From the NCBI GenBank assembly GCA_003344405.1, contig NOWV01000014.1, forward strand, positions 885,111-949,110: a stretch of 64,000 nt of DNA, in the 5' to 3' direction. Shown here one piece after another: positions 1 through 12,094 of this stretch. The translations under genes were made by a program, and so were the position numbers. Source of the DNA: Trichoplax sp. H2 (Eukaryota; Placozoa; Uniplacotomia; Trichoplacea). How positions within the stretch are numbered: position 1 is the first letter of the stretch; every line of letters begins with the position of its first letter. The notes under the pieces were generated by a model. That model searched no databases. It was not told where the DNA came from and worked only from the letters and a program-made list of their open reading frames with translations.

Positions 1-302
1 ACTATTTATGCCATATAAAAACGAACAGGAATGTATGTTTGTTGCGCTAGAGGTACAGTTAATGTGCCTAATCCATATTTTGTGATTTGTGGTACTGGTG
101 CAACAGGATGATCTTCTACCACTTGCGTAACCAAGGTGTTTGCAAGCTGTTACAGCTACCTGTTCGGAAGTCTCATTACAAACAGCTCCCCATATACCTT
201 TATGAAATATTTCGACTATCCCTGTATCTATTTTACCAGGTGCAGTTGAGTTAATGGAATAGTCTTGATTTCTTATGCGTAGGGTACCATCAGCTGGATA
301 TT
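1..302 (-). CDS. Gene B exon 11: SRCR domain, truncated by window edge
   Basis: Starts EYPADGTLRI and continues VEIFHKGIWGAVC, ACKHLGYASG, SCCTSTTNHKIW. It aligns with gene A's SRCR2 ([29 protein letters not shown]), including the extra vicinal CC pair. The last two framework cysteines and the exon end fall outside the window. Confidence 0.82.
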
Positions 303-3300
303 CTATCAAATTTTATCACCATTTACAGAAAATGTTATATTAAAGAATAGACTTATAGGTATAAAAATCTTTTAAAATTAACGATCAGTTACAGAGAATC
401 GTAGTTTTTCGATTGCACCGTAAATTGGTTACTGTAATTTGAATACTGGTGAGTATAATAAACTTGACTAATAGTCCAATGTTTATGACCTAGCCAGGGC
501 GGTGTTAAGTGAATATTATCAATTTATGGCATCATCAACTATAAATTATTACTAAGTTCTATCAGTCCCAATTCTGTTCATACAGTTTATTGTAGCCAAC
601 TATAGGAATAAGTAAATTTACCTATCGATGTTTCACATCGTTCGCTGGTAAATCCTCTTGGGCAATAACACTGGTAACCAAGTGAACTAAGAGGTAAATT
701 TGTGGTCCTTTTACATAATTTGCTTTGCTTTGCACATTCGTTATTCTGAGAAGAATTACAAGTTCGAGAAACTGGCAATCAAGAAAAAGATTAGTTAATT
801 ATATTTAGTACTGACACATAGTTATTACTTCTTTGTTCGTAACATCCATTTTATAGTATTTCAAAAAAAATTTTAGTTTTTATAATTAAATAATATTAAC
901 AGAAAGAATTATAATTGAAAATACCATGAACTACTAGACAAAGACTTCCTAGTAGTCCATGGAAATACCAATCAAAATCTCATCGCTCGATAATTGTAGG
1001 CTTTAGCGAATAGAAGATCAAAGCTGAAACCGAATAGCTTTGAGCATCTTCAGAAATAGATGATGTCATGGTAATCTGCTGTATTTAGAAAAATCCTTAA
1101 CTTTGGCACAAATCGCTTTCTTGAAAAATTACAGTAACTACGTAAATCATTAATACGAAATAAATAATTACGCCTTGAAGATAAAGTGATAAAAGTTTGT
1201 AAGAATTTATCAAGATTGATATTGTAACCACTAGTTGTATACGTATTGGTAGTACAAAGAAAATTAATTGACATTAAGAAAGACTAAAGCGTTCGACAAT
1301 GTTTCTTCTAGTTCGATATTTTACGTATGTGATAATGTCGCTCTAATTTAGTAATCGTCACGAGTGCGACATTTTAAGTGCCACTGCTATTCCATTATTA
1401 AGAAATGTTTATTCCCCTAATTTTTGCAATATAGTTAAAGAAAGGCTCGTTCGATGAATTTAAATGATTCGATAATCCCGTTGGCATTCAGTATCGTATC
1501 AGCATTTTTACCGCTGTTACTGATAAATATATTTTAACTTCAGTTTTACGACTTTCGCAAATATTGAACAGTCGGTAAGCAACAGTAAAAAGTAGAGCTC
1601 AAATGTAAATTCACCTGGACTCGGTTTATAATACGAAATTTTAAATATCATAACAAATCTCACGTATCCGTAATTTTATCACACTAATTCTATCATTACT
1701 AATACAGATTTTTATCTTGAAATCTTAAAGCGAACAGACCCATGGTAGTACTTAAGCTGAGTAAGTAAAAAGAGTGATGGTTCTATCTCTTAAATGCCGA
1801 CGATATTCATAAGTTTCTGAAAAAATATTATTACAGTGTCTATAAGATCCTGGAGAATACCTTACCGCTGCAACGGACGAATAACTGGTTGTAACATCGG
1901 TAATGAGGTGGGGAATAGTCGGCATAATTACAGGCTAGAAGGGAAGTTTCGTTTCCAAGACAAACAGGATTTGTTATTATTCCGGAATAAGTAAAAGATG
2001 AGGTCATGAAGGATTCACCAGTGTACAAGTATCCAGCTGCACGGCAAACAACTGATGCTGTTTTGGAACGATGACTGGTTGTAGTAAGACATACTCTACC
2101 AATTCGATTGTCTATAAATGTGGCAGCTAAATAATTGATAACTGTAGTAGATCCATCGGCCGGATAAACTACATTAATTATGAAATAGATTGATAGAAAA
2201 TACATCAATAACAGAATGCGAGGATTGAACATTTTTACTTGAAATATCTGGCAGGTGTTAAGTAATTCTACCTGATTAATTGGATGTTATCCATTTAAAG
2301 ATAACTTAACTTTGTAGTAAATCCAATTAAAGCTTAGATTAATACATACTGAAATTTTGACTCACACTTTTCACAATTTCGTCCTTGATAATTTTCGTAG
2401 CATCGGCAAGTAAAATTACCATCGGTGTTTAGGCATAACCCCGAATTTTTGCATGGGTTAGGATAACAATAATTGGCTAGAATACATAATATTGATTACA
2501 TTTCGAAACGTAAGCAAAATAAATTCTTTCAAGAGCATAATATCTGAATGATTTATGATTAAGACGAAGCAATCTTATTCTGTAATTTGAAGAAAATGTA
2601 AAGTTTTACTCTACGCTTGGCGTAACAGTGTCCTTTATCTAATTATATTTAGCCTTTGTAGGTATTTACAGGAAGTTTTAAAATAAAAGACGATAAACTC
2701 AAAACTTTTCACTATAAGAGTACATACGAGATTCGCAATGGATTCCTGCGAAATTGGTAACACAGTTACAAAAGTAAGAGGTTTGATTAGATAATTCCGA
2801 GCAAGATCCTCCATTTAGGCAAGGATTGGAAGAACATCCTCGTCCTGTATCAGATACATAAATGTACTACAATTATCCAAATTGATGCATGAATAAATGA
2901 TGAAATACGTATAACGATAAATTTGTTTACGTACGATATTCACTATTTTTTCCAAAGAATGGATAGTTACATGTGCAGTTATATATTTGGTTATTATAGT
3001 AACTATTGCATATTCCGTTGTTTTTACAAGTCTTTGCTGTACAAGCCGGCTCAACTGAAATAAAAGAACATTAATTAATTCAAACTGCAAGATTCCAAGC
3101 ATCTATAAGAAGTTAGTTTACTATTCGCATTGGTTATGTAGATATTATAGCATGCTAAACTGGAATAGAAGAATTATAGCACCAATAGTGATTATCAGTA
3201 CTTTAAATTGTTAGGAATTTGCTTTTTAATAAACCTAACAATATAGTCTAATATTTCAGCACAATAAAGTGTATTAGAACTAGCTCATGTGTTCATGCAT

Positions 3301-6060
3301 ATAAAGTAATAATATTATAAAGAAGTAGCTACAATAAGAAGGGATTCATACATAGTATGATAACTTGTCTGTAAATTTTTATTTTAGTATAATGTTCAAT
3401 GTAGAATACATTCTACGTTCAAATGAACGTGAAACTTGACTAGTAGGTAATTAAAAAAATAATTTCAATAAACCGGATATCTTACAGTTTTGTTCACAAA
3501 ATCTTCCAGTCGATCCAGAAGGACAAGTACAGTAGGCAGCTGCATACGAATAATACTGATGGCAAGTGCCATTATTCTTGCAAGTGCTTGATGTACAGCT
3601 ACCTATACACGTCTGAGCTATAAATTGAATATGAAATTCTTTTATCGAAAATGATGAATTATAATTTGATTTACTGTTAACAATATTAGAAGCGATTTAT
3701 AGTCCTCTACGTATGTTATTTAACCAGCATAGAAAATTCCTCATCGCTATTAGTAAATTGACTATGAACAAATATACTCTCATTAGCGAACGCGTTTTAA
3801 TTAAAAACGACTAGAAATCCTGTACTGGTGTCAGGTAATTGCTTCAAATTACTGAGGCAGTTAATTTTACCGGTCTGAATGATTTAACATAATCGATTTG
3901 AATTTACATAACAGCAGGTAGCCAACAGCTAGTTGTAATTAAGTAAGTTCAGGTATCGTTATTGTTACGAGGTGCAGGTTTTATTTATAAGGAAAAGGTT
4001 TATTTCAGATCGACTACTGACCTTGAAACTCAGTAGTTTTATTAAAACATTCTGGATCACTAGTACCAGCAGGACAGTTACAGAAATAGGATGATCCATT
4101 TGATGTTTGGAATGAAATGCACCGACCCACTGTACAAGGATTACTACTGCAGGGGTAATCTGAACCGTTGATAGCTGTCGACAGGAAAATATAAAAGTTA
4201 GTAGCAACAATTCCAGAGCTTAATATCCATAAATCACAGCTAGTTCAATTTAAAAACTACTCAATCGATATTAAAACTATTAGTAAATCGTAATACTAAA
4301 GTAGTATATCTAGAGTTGTTCAAATGAAAATTGCGACCTATGCCATATTACAAGTTGAGATGAAATTTCCTTTACGAGTCATACCTATCTGACATGATAA
4401 TCCCGTATAACCACTGTAACATAAACATTTTTCCACTCCATCAATTTTATAACATTGTCCTTGCATGCATGAACTACCATTGCAGCTTTGAAACGGCAAA
4501 TCTAAGTAAAATTCATTCGTAAATGTTCAATAAGGAATTTACCTAAATAGTCTATGTGTTCGAGATGTAAGAATTACAAAAGTTCTCTAGAATGATTAAT
4601 CATTCACTGATTCTATAACAGCATCATTAACATCAGATGATGCTATTGAGAAATCATAGAAAGGATGTTATCAGGAACTATTCTCACAAGATAGTTTTCA
4701 AAATAGTACAAATCCAAGATACAGTAAAATTTAAATCTTTAGAGTTGCTAACTGTACGCCTATACAATGAATCATGGACTAGTGAAATATTTTAGTTGGC
4801 TAAGAGTGAATGTAGTTAAATACTACGATAGGTACTCTACTGAATCTATGAAAGACAGAAAGAGGAAGCTATGAGCTGGTAAGTGGAAACTACCAACCAA
4901 CTGCTCATACTGCATTACAAACTCCTTAACGCTTCAGCAATTACTGGATAGAATTTGTACTCAGCACGCTAGCGGTAAATCAAAGACTATCAGAAGTCGA
5001 ACTAAGAGCCGAGGTAGAACATTTTCAGCACAAGCACTAGCCAATATTCCATGAAGAGCCTCTAACAGTGCATGGCTAATTCACCATATCGTAGTATTGT
5101 AGATGCATTTAAGTTATGAGTCTAAGTAATGGAATAGTCTACTATCAGTTAAATAATTTAGTTTCATGTTTTCTCTACATGGTTTGCTATCCACGCTCTT
5201 CCAAAGCCAATTTCTCTTAACTTATTACCGTTCCTGCAATCCCAAAAATTCGCTACATAAGCCTAAATCGTTAACTCAATATGAAGTCATATTATTTAGA
5301 CAATCCTGTATTATCTATGTAATCAAGTTCTTTATCAGTAAAGCTTCGTCGTATCCTACAAGTAGTCTACAACATATTGTAATCTTAAGGTTTGTAATTG
5401 ATTGCGTACGACTATAGTATACTTTGAAAATAAGTATCAGGCTTAATTTGTTATGCCTATATTAACTACATGCCTGGGAGATCTCACATTAAAATCGAAT
5501 TGAACCCTTAACGATAATTTACAGACTGTTGTGGAGTTATATTGCTTCTATCGTTGATGAAGCAGAAATTCATTTTGCTTTACTTACCGGTACCGGCTAC
5601 ACTGATAGCCCCTTTCGTTAGAAGATTAGAGCCTATCAGTAGTATCTAACAATTAGAATAGTAAATTATACAGTTAGTTATATACTTATTTCAAATTAGT
5701 ATAATGCAAGTAACGTATATCAGATATTTTTAGTGTTCACCATTGATAATTTTTTAACGTATTGTTACATTAACAGTAGTAAAAATAACACTTTGAATTC
5801 GATCTAATACAGAAGATACGGTATCTTAGGTAAATGATATATTCCAATCAAGGAAATATCGTATTCATGTTCAACGATAAATATGACTGTCTTATATTTG
5901 TTGCTAAGATGTATACTATAACCTGCAATTTAAAGTTTGATCATCGAATCAGAAAAAGAAAAGTATATTGATAGCAATCATAGTACAGGCTTAGTTGAGT
6001 TGTTGCTTTTACTAGAAGCTTACCAAACTGTATAAAAGTAGCTTGGCTCGAGCGATCATT
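1..6060 (-). CDS. Gene B: tandem paralogue of gene A, N-terminal part (cut at left edge)
   Basis: Eleven exons in consistent phase encode about 533 residues: signal peptide, six EGFs, SRCR, EGF, SRCR (partial). It lies downstream of gene A on the same strand, 3.85 kb from gene A's stop. Exon sizes track gene A closely: 58/58, 117/117, 153/153, 132/129, 120/123, 117/117, 111/111. One EGF (gene A's exon 8) has no counterpart. The rest of the protein lies outside the window, so whether it has Ig domains and a membrane anchor is unknown. Like gene A it is probably a large secreted or membrane recognition protein. Confidence 0.83.
622..771 (-). CDS. Gene B exon 10: EGF-like domain
   Basis: A 150-base phase 1-1 exon with CNSSQNNECAKQSKLC and CYCPRGFTSERCETS. 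It occupies the place of gene A's EGF8 and shares its longer spacing and CET ending. The intron to the upstream exon (772-1865, about 1.1 kb) contains no recognisable coding sequence. Confidence 0.8.
   Translation of the reverse strand, partial: FLELVILLRITNVQSKANYVKGPQIYLLVHLVTSVIAQEDLPANDVKHR
1866..2168 (-). CDS. Gene B exon 9: SRCR domain
   Basis: A 303-base phase 1-1 exon starting YPADGSTTV. It contains IGRVC, VVCRAAGYL, VCLGNETSLLAC and a terminal FVRC, the SRCR framework. It corresponds to SRCR1 of gene A but is 30 bases shorter. An in-frame ATG at 2232 precedes the acceptor and would add a hydrophobic leader, but that stretch is read here as intron because the splice phase from the preceding EGF exon fits. 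Confidence 0.82.
2366..4501 (-). CDS. Gene B exons 3-8: six EGF domains
   Basis: Exons 4385-4501, 4022-4174, 3486-3617, 2935-3054, 2728-2844 and 2366-2476, all phase 1-1. Pattern examples: CMQGQCYKIDG in the first, NPCTVGRC in the second, NPCLNGGSC in the fifth. The fourth (2935-3054) ends GKNSEY where gene A has GARCEV: its sixth cysteine is replaced by serine (AGT codon at 2942-2944). Order and length match gene A's EGF1-5 and EGF7. Confidence 0.82.
5588..6060 (-). CDS. Gene B exons 1-2: split signal peptide
   Basis: Exon 1 (6025-6060) reads MIARAKLLLYSL and ends at GTAAGC in phase 0. Exon 2 (5588-5645) reads ILLIGSNLLTKGAISVAGT and ends at GTAAGT in phase 1. Both the split position and the 58-base second exon match gene A, and the resemblance AKLLLYSL to AKVLFFM and KGAIS to DGAIS supports common descent. 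The hydrophobic core crosses the intron. The intron from 4502 to 5587 before the first EGF shows nothing else. Confidence 0.7.
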
Positions 6061-6279
6061 TCATTACCCTGATGAATCCTAGCACTTCTCGTGGTAACTA
6101 GCATGAATACTTTTCAAAAGGTAATGGTGTTAACAGGAGGAGAATAGTACAGAATAGAATAGGATAGAGAAATAAAACAATCTATTTATAAGGCTATCTA
6201 GTGTAATGTTATATTACTTATATATCTACATTTATTCAATGGGCAGAACTTATACTACCCTAGTTGGTTATATATATTC

Positions 6280-6280
<1 letters not shown>

Positions 6281-6306
<26 letters not shown>
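6281..6306. repeat. TA dinucleotide microsatellite
   Basis: About 13 uninterrupted TA units, preceded by a few imperfect ones. It lies some 220 bases upstream of gene B's start codon. Confidence 0.85.
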
Positions 6307-6310
<4 letters not shown>

Positions 6311-6418
6311 CAGTACTTAATCATCAGTACCAAAGTGGTAAAAATACCTTTTTTTGAACGTTTTTGAACATTTCTTACGCCTTTAGTCAATAATAAATTG
6401 ACATTAGGCACCACCCTA

Positions 6419-6819
6419 AAATACTCCCTAAGGGCGGAGCTAGCCTACACCTGTATACTAAAGAGATATTTGACAAATCAGTTGCATAGTAACCCTACTC
6501 TACGTGTACAATAGACTGTCAAAAATCTAAGTTTAAAAAATAAGTAAATGCCAATAGCTTCACGGTTTAATCACTTTAATGTACATGAGTGACAGTCTCC
6601 TAATATAGTTTATTAAGAAATTCTATCTACTAAAAGTCTACTATCGTCGTTTCAAATACTGATATAACGCTGCCATTAAAAATAACAAAAGATGGCGTTG
6701 GATCAATAATTTCAAACGGTGATAGGCCACTTTTAGCAAATAGAATTGCTTATATATTTACATCAGGAGCATGCCACTAAAGCACACTAAAACGTAAAGC
6801 TGCTGGGAAATTATTAATT
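6419..6819. repeat. 401-base direct repeat, copy 1
   Basis: This block recurs at 6968-7368 at a constant 549-base offset, with about a dozen substitutions and no net insertion or deletion. Copy 1 stops exactly at the N gap. The sequences before the two copies differ, so the left edge is a real repeat boundary. No transposon coding sequence or terminal inverted repeat was recognised. Confidence 0.8.
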
Positions 6820-6839
6820 NNNNNNNNNNNNNNNNNNNN
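6820..6839. other. Assembly gap (20 N)
   Basis: Twenty consecutive Ns, probably a placeholder of unknown true length, immediately after repeat copy 1. The repeat is the likely cause of the break. Confidence 0.95.
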
Positions 6840-6967
6840 GTTGATTCGATATTACCTGAATTTATTATGCCACAAGCTTGCTATTGTTACAGCCTACATA
6901 AACATCATAATTGATCATAGTTACTGTAGTATTTAACACTTGTTCATTTTAGGTATTTAATATGAAT

Positions 6968-7368
6968 AAATACTCCCTAAGGACGGAGTTAGCCTATACC
7001 TGTATACTAAAGAGATATCTGACAAATCAGTTGCATAGTAACCCTACTCTACGTGTACAATAGACTATCAAAAATCTAAGTTTAAAAAATAAGTAAATGC
7101 CAATAGCTTCACGGTTTAATCACTTTAATGTACATGAGTGTCAGTCTCCTAATATAGTTTATTCAGAAATTCTATCTACTAAAAGTCTACTATCGTCGTT
7201 TCAAATACTGATATAACGCTAGCATTAAAAATAACAAAAGATGGCGTTGGATCAATAATTTCAGACGGTAATAGGCCACTTTTAGCAAATAGAATTGCTT
7301 ATATATTTACATCAGGAGCCTGCCACTAAAGCATACTAAAACGTAAAGCTGCTGGGAAATTATTAATT
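6968..7368. repeat. 401-base direct repeat, copy 2
   Basis: Partner of 6419-6819, with about a dozen differences over 401 bases. It continues into unique sequence on its right, so the true right boundary of the element cannot be judged, because copy 1 is cut by the gap. Confidence 0.8.
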
Positions 7369-9237
7369 TTATTTTAAAATGAAAATTAACTTTTTAATAT
7401 GGTCTAGACTATTAGACTGTACAGTTAAAACTGTACAATGTAAAAGTTGTACCGTACTGTATGTACTGCACTCTATGCGTGTGTTACAAACTGAGTGGTG
7501 GCAAGTTCGCAAAATTCTGCATCACTGAAAGATTGCCTAGTGCTGTTAGAAGCGCCTTGGTGTTTTGTTGATTGCACCCAATATCACTTATAGAGTGAGA
7601 TTTTTCCTGCGACATGTAGATGCGGGTAGTGTTTTGCATCAATTAAGGATGCGTAGCAGGACAATCGGTTGTGCTGAATTTCAATGCAAATACAGTATAG
7701 AACGGTATTACGACCTGACTAGGAAAATGGTTGGAGAGACCGTACTGCGTCTTTAATTTCGTTTTAGATACTTTAACTTGGAAAAATAGAACTAATACTA
7801 ACGGGGGGGTGCAGTCGCTTATACCGATATAATCTTTGAGTTAACTGTACGTATAGAAATGGTTATATAGATAGCAATACGTTTCATCTATACTTTTATT
7901 AAATATCTTATCCAAATATAGTATTGCTGTACAACGTACTGTACATACAATGCACATGTAACAGCGACTGATAGTTTGTATTAGAAACTCTAAGTAAAGA
8001 GAACTAAAATTATACAATACTGCAATATAAAATAATAGAAATGTCGAAAGCTAATTGCTCATTCGTACTGATCTGTCAGTACGGAATTTGAGCCTAATGT
8101 AAATTACATTTTTCAAAATTTAAAGACATAATATAATATAACAACTATAGCTGAATATCTTTCAACCATCGTAGAGGGCTGGCTACGCCCATGTAATAGT
8201 GTAATATTAATCAAATCAAGTGGAAGAAAGCTGCTAGTCGTGGCGTTATGACTTCAAGGTTAAAACGTCTACCTACCTGTTACGGCATTACATAGCCTTA
8301 ATTTTTAGAGTTTAAGAAAGGATTGTTGCTGACAGTGTTTCAGTGCTATAGTATAGGAAATACTAGGATTTATTGTACTTACAACTGTAGGAATTGATAT
8401 CCTATAGTAAATTAATATTATTCATGCTTTATTCGAAAATTGAAAGCTATGAACGTTATTTGTAATGTGATACATTGATTAGCCAATAAGGCTTCGTGAT
8501 TACGTGCGTAATTTAGATAAGATTATTCTTAATAAAATAAATATATCTTTTTATCTAATTACATCCTCAAGGTGTGTCTGGTATTTCTTTGTGATGATAA
8601 ACGGTTATTTATGAGCGTACTTATTGGTTTGAATCATTCGAATTTGAGAGACAACAGTGAGTAGTGAGTTACTGAATAAAGCTGTTTTGTAGATTATAGT
8701 ACAGCGTATCTACTGGTGGTGAGCCTTTTAAGCTCACTGTACAGTACAGTACCGTATTACCGATGTTGACGTAATTATGGTATCGTTGTACAGTAAAAGT
8801 ATGGTGCAGCATTGTTTGTTTATGTTATGCTGTGCATACCTGAGCTACCGTCGATGCAAAGAACAGTCAAGGCATACAGCAATAATTTCTATATACTTTG
8901 CCATCGAAAAATCTGAGAGAATTAGTAAAACGTGCGGTACACTACGGTACAAAATTCGGTATTATGGAGTAAAATATGTTGACGAATTTTGTACCATGGT
9001 GTTATTTATTAATTACATTGGTAGCGTTGCATATCGCAAAATTGATCAGTAACGGATTCGTTTTAAAACTAGGCGAATTGTATCGGCTAGATTGAATCCG
9101 ACTTGATTACAATCCGTGAAATATGATACTTTGCATTACACTGCTGTATAGGGTTGGTGTTAGGACTAACTAAGGTTACCAACATTGTCATTCAGAAAAC
9201 AATTTGAACAATTTGAAGCGTATTCCTAACACTCATG

Positions 9238-9286
9238 CTAAACCCTAGTTCTAATCGCAATCCTAGCTCTAACCCTAGCCCTCCGT
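9238..9286. repeat. Degenerate telomere-like patch
   Basis: Imperfect CCCTAA/CCTAG-type units (AAACCCTAG, TCTAACCCTAGCCCT) spaced at roughly six-base multiples. It may be an old interstitial telomeric repeat or chance in C-poor DNA. It is too short and diverged for more. Confidence 0.3.
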
Positions 9287-9867
9287 AATTTGGGGGCAAG
9301 AAAACTGTTTTGCAGAAAATAGCCTATAAAGATGGTAAGTTCATTGGCAAATAGACTGACTTGAATAATTATGTATCAAAAATTTAAAGTTCAATCAGTT
9401 CGTGATAGTAATGTAACGAAGAATACAAGTTTGTTTCAATTTAAATACAAAGTACTCGTGATAAGGTTTGATTCGTATCAGAATCGATATAATAATTGCA
9501 TTGAGCTGGTATAATAAAGATTATCATTCAAACTAATGTAATAATTCTTCTTTTCTGTAATCTTGGCAATTTGAAATGAACAACTGAATATACATCTAGA
9601 CGAATATATTCGTATAGCCATGATAAAGCCTACCTACGCGTCCATACTGGCATACTATAAACAAGGGTACAATTTCCTTCATTGTTACAAATTTCACAAT
9701 AACAGGTAAAATATAGTCAAGTAGACAAATATACAATAAATTAGTAGATCGGTTGATAAAATAATCAATTTAATGAAAGAATTCTAAAATTACTAAGCGA
9801 TAAATTCCTATTACTGTTATGAAACAAATTATTTCTTTTACTAGAAGATGTAGGATTAGCAGAATAT

Positions 9868-9873
9868 TTTATT
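9868..9873 (-). terminator. Poly(A) signal of gene A
   Basis: AATAAA on the minus strand (TTTATT on plus), about 40 bases past the stop codon of gene A. Position and sequence fit a canonical polyadenylation hexamer. The cleavage site is not defined. Confidence 0.55.
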
Positions 9874-9913
9874 GATAGTTTAATAACGTAATTTTAGAGC
9901 TGAACCATGCAAT

Positions 9914-12094
9914 CTATACATTTTCTTCTACATCATCGGAATCAAGCATAGGATCATAATCGTCGCCTTCCACCATATCATCTAAATCTATACTTCCGCT
10001 ATCTTCACTGTCACTCGCGTTATCAGTACTTAATTGTTCAGCAACCCTCGAAATTGAAATAATAATAATCGTAATTGTCATTCCTAATAAGGAGACACTT
10101 TAGCACATTTCTGCAGTCCATTTTGCCCAAAATAGGATTTGAAAAGTGAAACCTGTTTTTAATCAGGGGGGGACGCTTACCCAAATGGAGGCGATAGCGC
10201 AGTACTTTACGGTACTTAATTAGTCATCATTGATTATATATTTAAATTATTGATGACCAATTGACCAGCCAATAGATATCTTGTAATATTTACGAGAACC
10301 GTGTCCCTTTAAGTCGTAACTAATTCCCGACTAAGGAATGTTGAATATTGTTTGTATGATTATGATTGTAACTGATTACTTAATATTAATGGTGGATGGC
10401 AATGATTGTTAATGAAAATATTCGTTTACCGTAGGATTGTCAGTTTAACATTATATATATGTATGTACTATGTAGAAGGGAATATTAGAGTATAATCTGT
10501 CCTAAGATATGTACGACTGATCGCTAGTATCCTAGTTGGTAACTACGTTTAGCTTACTTTAGAATTTATGATTCATAGTAGAGAGACCACCAACCGCTCT
10601 GCGAAGCATATAAAATGGCGGTGTAGTCAAGAATACTTTAGTCTTGTTTTGTTGCAGTTCTTGGTTCTATTGAAATCGTGGACTAACCACTTAGAAGCTG
10701 ATTGTTTAGCTGAAGTAATCATTGAACCAGAAGTCGTAAGTTTCCCTGTAAGTTTTTAAATATGTTCAGAATTCAGCCATATTGTTATATTTATTTGTAA
10801 GACTCACTGATTACTGTAAGTGGCTTGATAGATAAAATATAATAAATAAATCGGTGTTATCCCCTAATCTCCACCTTGTATCAAGTGCTCCAATCATAGC
10901 GCAATTTAGTAATAACAACGCTAAATTATTATACATGTTACAGAAGCCGTTGACAATGAAGTAATATGATATTCTATTCTAACTATCTGGCCAGGACTAT
11001 AGTTAGCAGTATTAGACTAGATCATAATACTTCGCACTGGAATATCTGACCGTAAAATATTAAATGTTTCTTATCTATAAATGCATTAACAGATACTTTC
11101 ACCTTTTTTTTTCGATCTATTTAAATATATTGTTTCGGATATAATTTACTTGCTTGGTAAGATGACTTCACAATTATCTACTGTGTAACTATTATATCAT
11201 TTGCTAAAGGTTGGCATAAATAAAAATATACATAAGATTAGCCCTATACTATATCTCAAAGCATTGATACGTATACCCTTTTGTTAAGCAATTTAAAGGT
11301 CATGGCAAAATATCGCAAGTAATATTTTATCTATTAACTACGCATTAAGACCTGCGTAAAATTTAGATATTCTTTCCATTCAAATCTATTTTAAAACTAT
11401 TACATTAGAATAACATTTATTGTATAATGTTCAATCGATTTTTATTTTAGTGATGTTAATCAAGCCATATCTATAAAAAGTCAATGTTAAATTTGAAGTG
11501 ATATTTTATCGAATTAGTTACATTGCTTCTAAAAATAAAGTGTTTAATTAATTAATAATCTCTCTCAAGAAATCGAAGAATTAACTGAGAGCCCTGATTT
11601 TCATTTAATTATGATGCATAAAAATATTTGTCTTACTGACGTATATATATACTGACACATTAATTTAGATATTGCATAAGAACGGGTATGTAAATATCAA
11701 ACTGTGATATGACCGATACTAAAATAAAAAGCTCCTTAAATCAAAATTACCTATATTTAAAATTGAAAATCTAAACATGCCTAAAAAATAATACTGGTAT
11801 ATTTATAGATCGTTATCTTGTACGTCAAAGTCTTGATTTTCGTACCTTTCATCATAATTAGGATTTCCGAATGATTGTGACTCCATCGATTTCAATTTAA
11901 ATGCAAATTTTCCTACAAGTAATTATCAGAACAGACCATAAACGATGAAATTAGCCGTAAAATCAACATATGCGGTGGTTACATTCAATTTTTACAAACA
12001 CTTTTCGATTTAAGTTATTTCTTCTACGGTATATTATGACTTACCGGTCGAACTACCAGCCTTGCCGAATGACAAACTTTTACGCTGAAATGTT
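9914..12094 (-). CDS. Gene A exons 62-64: cytoplasmic tail with NPxY and acidic end
   Basis: Exon 62 (12045-12094) encodes [13 protein letters not shown], exon 63 (11846-11912) ends [11 protein letters not shown], and exon 64 (9914-10046) gives an acidic run ([11 protein letters not shown], then [19 protein letters not shown]) and TAG. FGNPNY fits the NPxY motif that PTB or clathrin-adaptor proteins bind in many receptors. RKSLS is a possible basophilic kinase site. The last residues (ENV) could be a weak class III PDZ ligand. The 1.8 kb intron 10047-11845 shows no other gene. Function of the motifs is inferred from other receptor families. Confidence 0.82.

Larger units (their letters stand above)
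6061..9867. other. Intergenic region between gene B start and gene A end
   Basis: About 3.8 kb with no gene I can support. It contains a TA microsatellite, two 401-base direct repeat copies separated by an N gap, and a degenerate telomere-like patch. Short plus-strand reading frames at 7565-7756 and 8777-9052 have no recognisable domain, no codon bias I can see and no convincing splice context. Gene B's promoter should lie just right of 6060, but no clear TATA or initiator element was identified. Confidence 0.5.

Noticed and set aside
1840-2232. An ATG-initiated frame giving a hydrophobic leader directly joined to an SRCR domain (looks like a small secreted SRCR protein).
   Set aside because: The leader is T-rich intron preceding a good acceptor at 2169, and splicing from the upstream EGF exon fits in phase. 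An internal promoter is possible but unsupported.
7565-7756. A 63-codon plus-strand frame in the intergenic region.
   Set aside because: No recognisable domain, no splice or promoter context, and a length expected by chance.
8777-9052. A 91-codon plus-strand frame.
   Set aside because: Mixed composition with no motif or homology I can recognise; it lies in repeat-rich intergenic DNA.
10568-10759. A 63-codon plus-strand frame after a TATAAAA-like sequence.
   Set aside because: It lies antisense within the last intron of gene A, with no recognisable domain or downstream exon.
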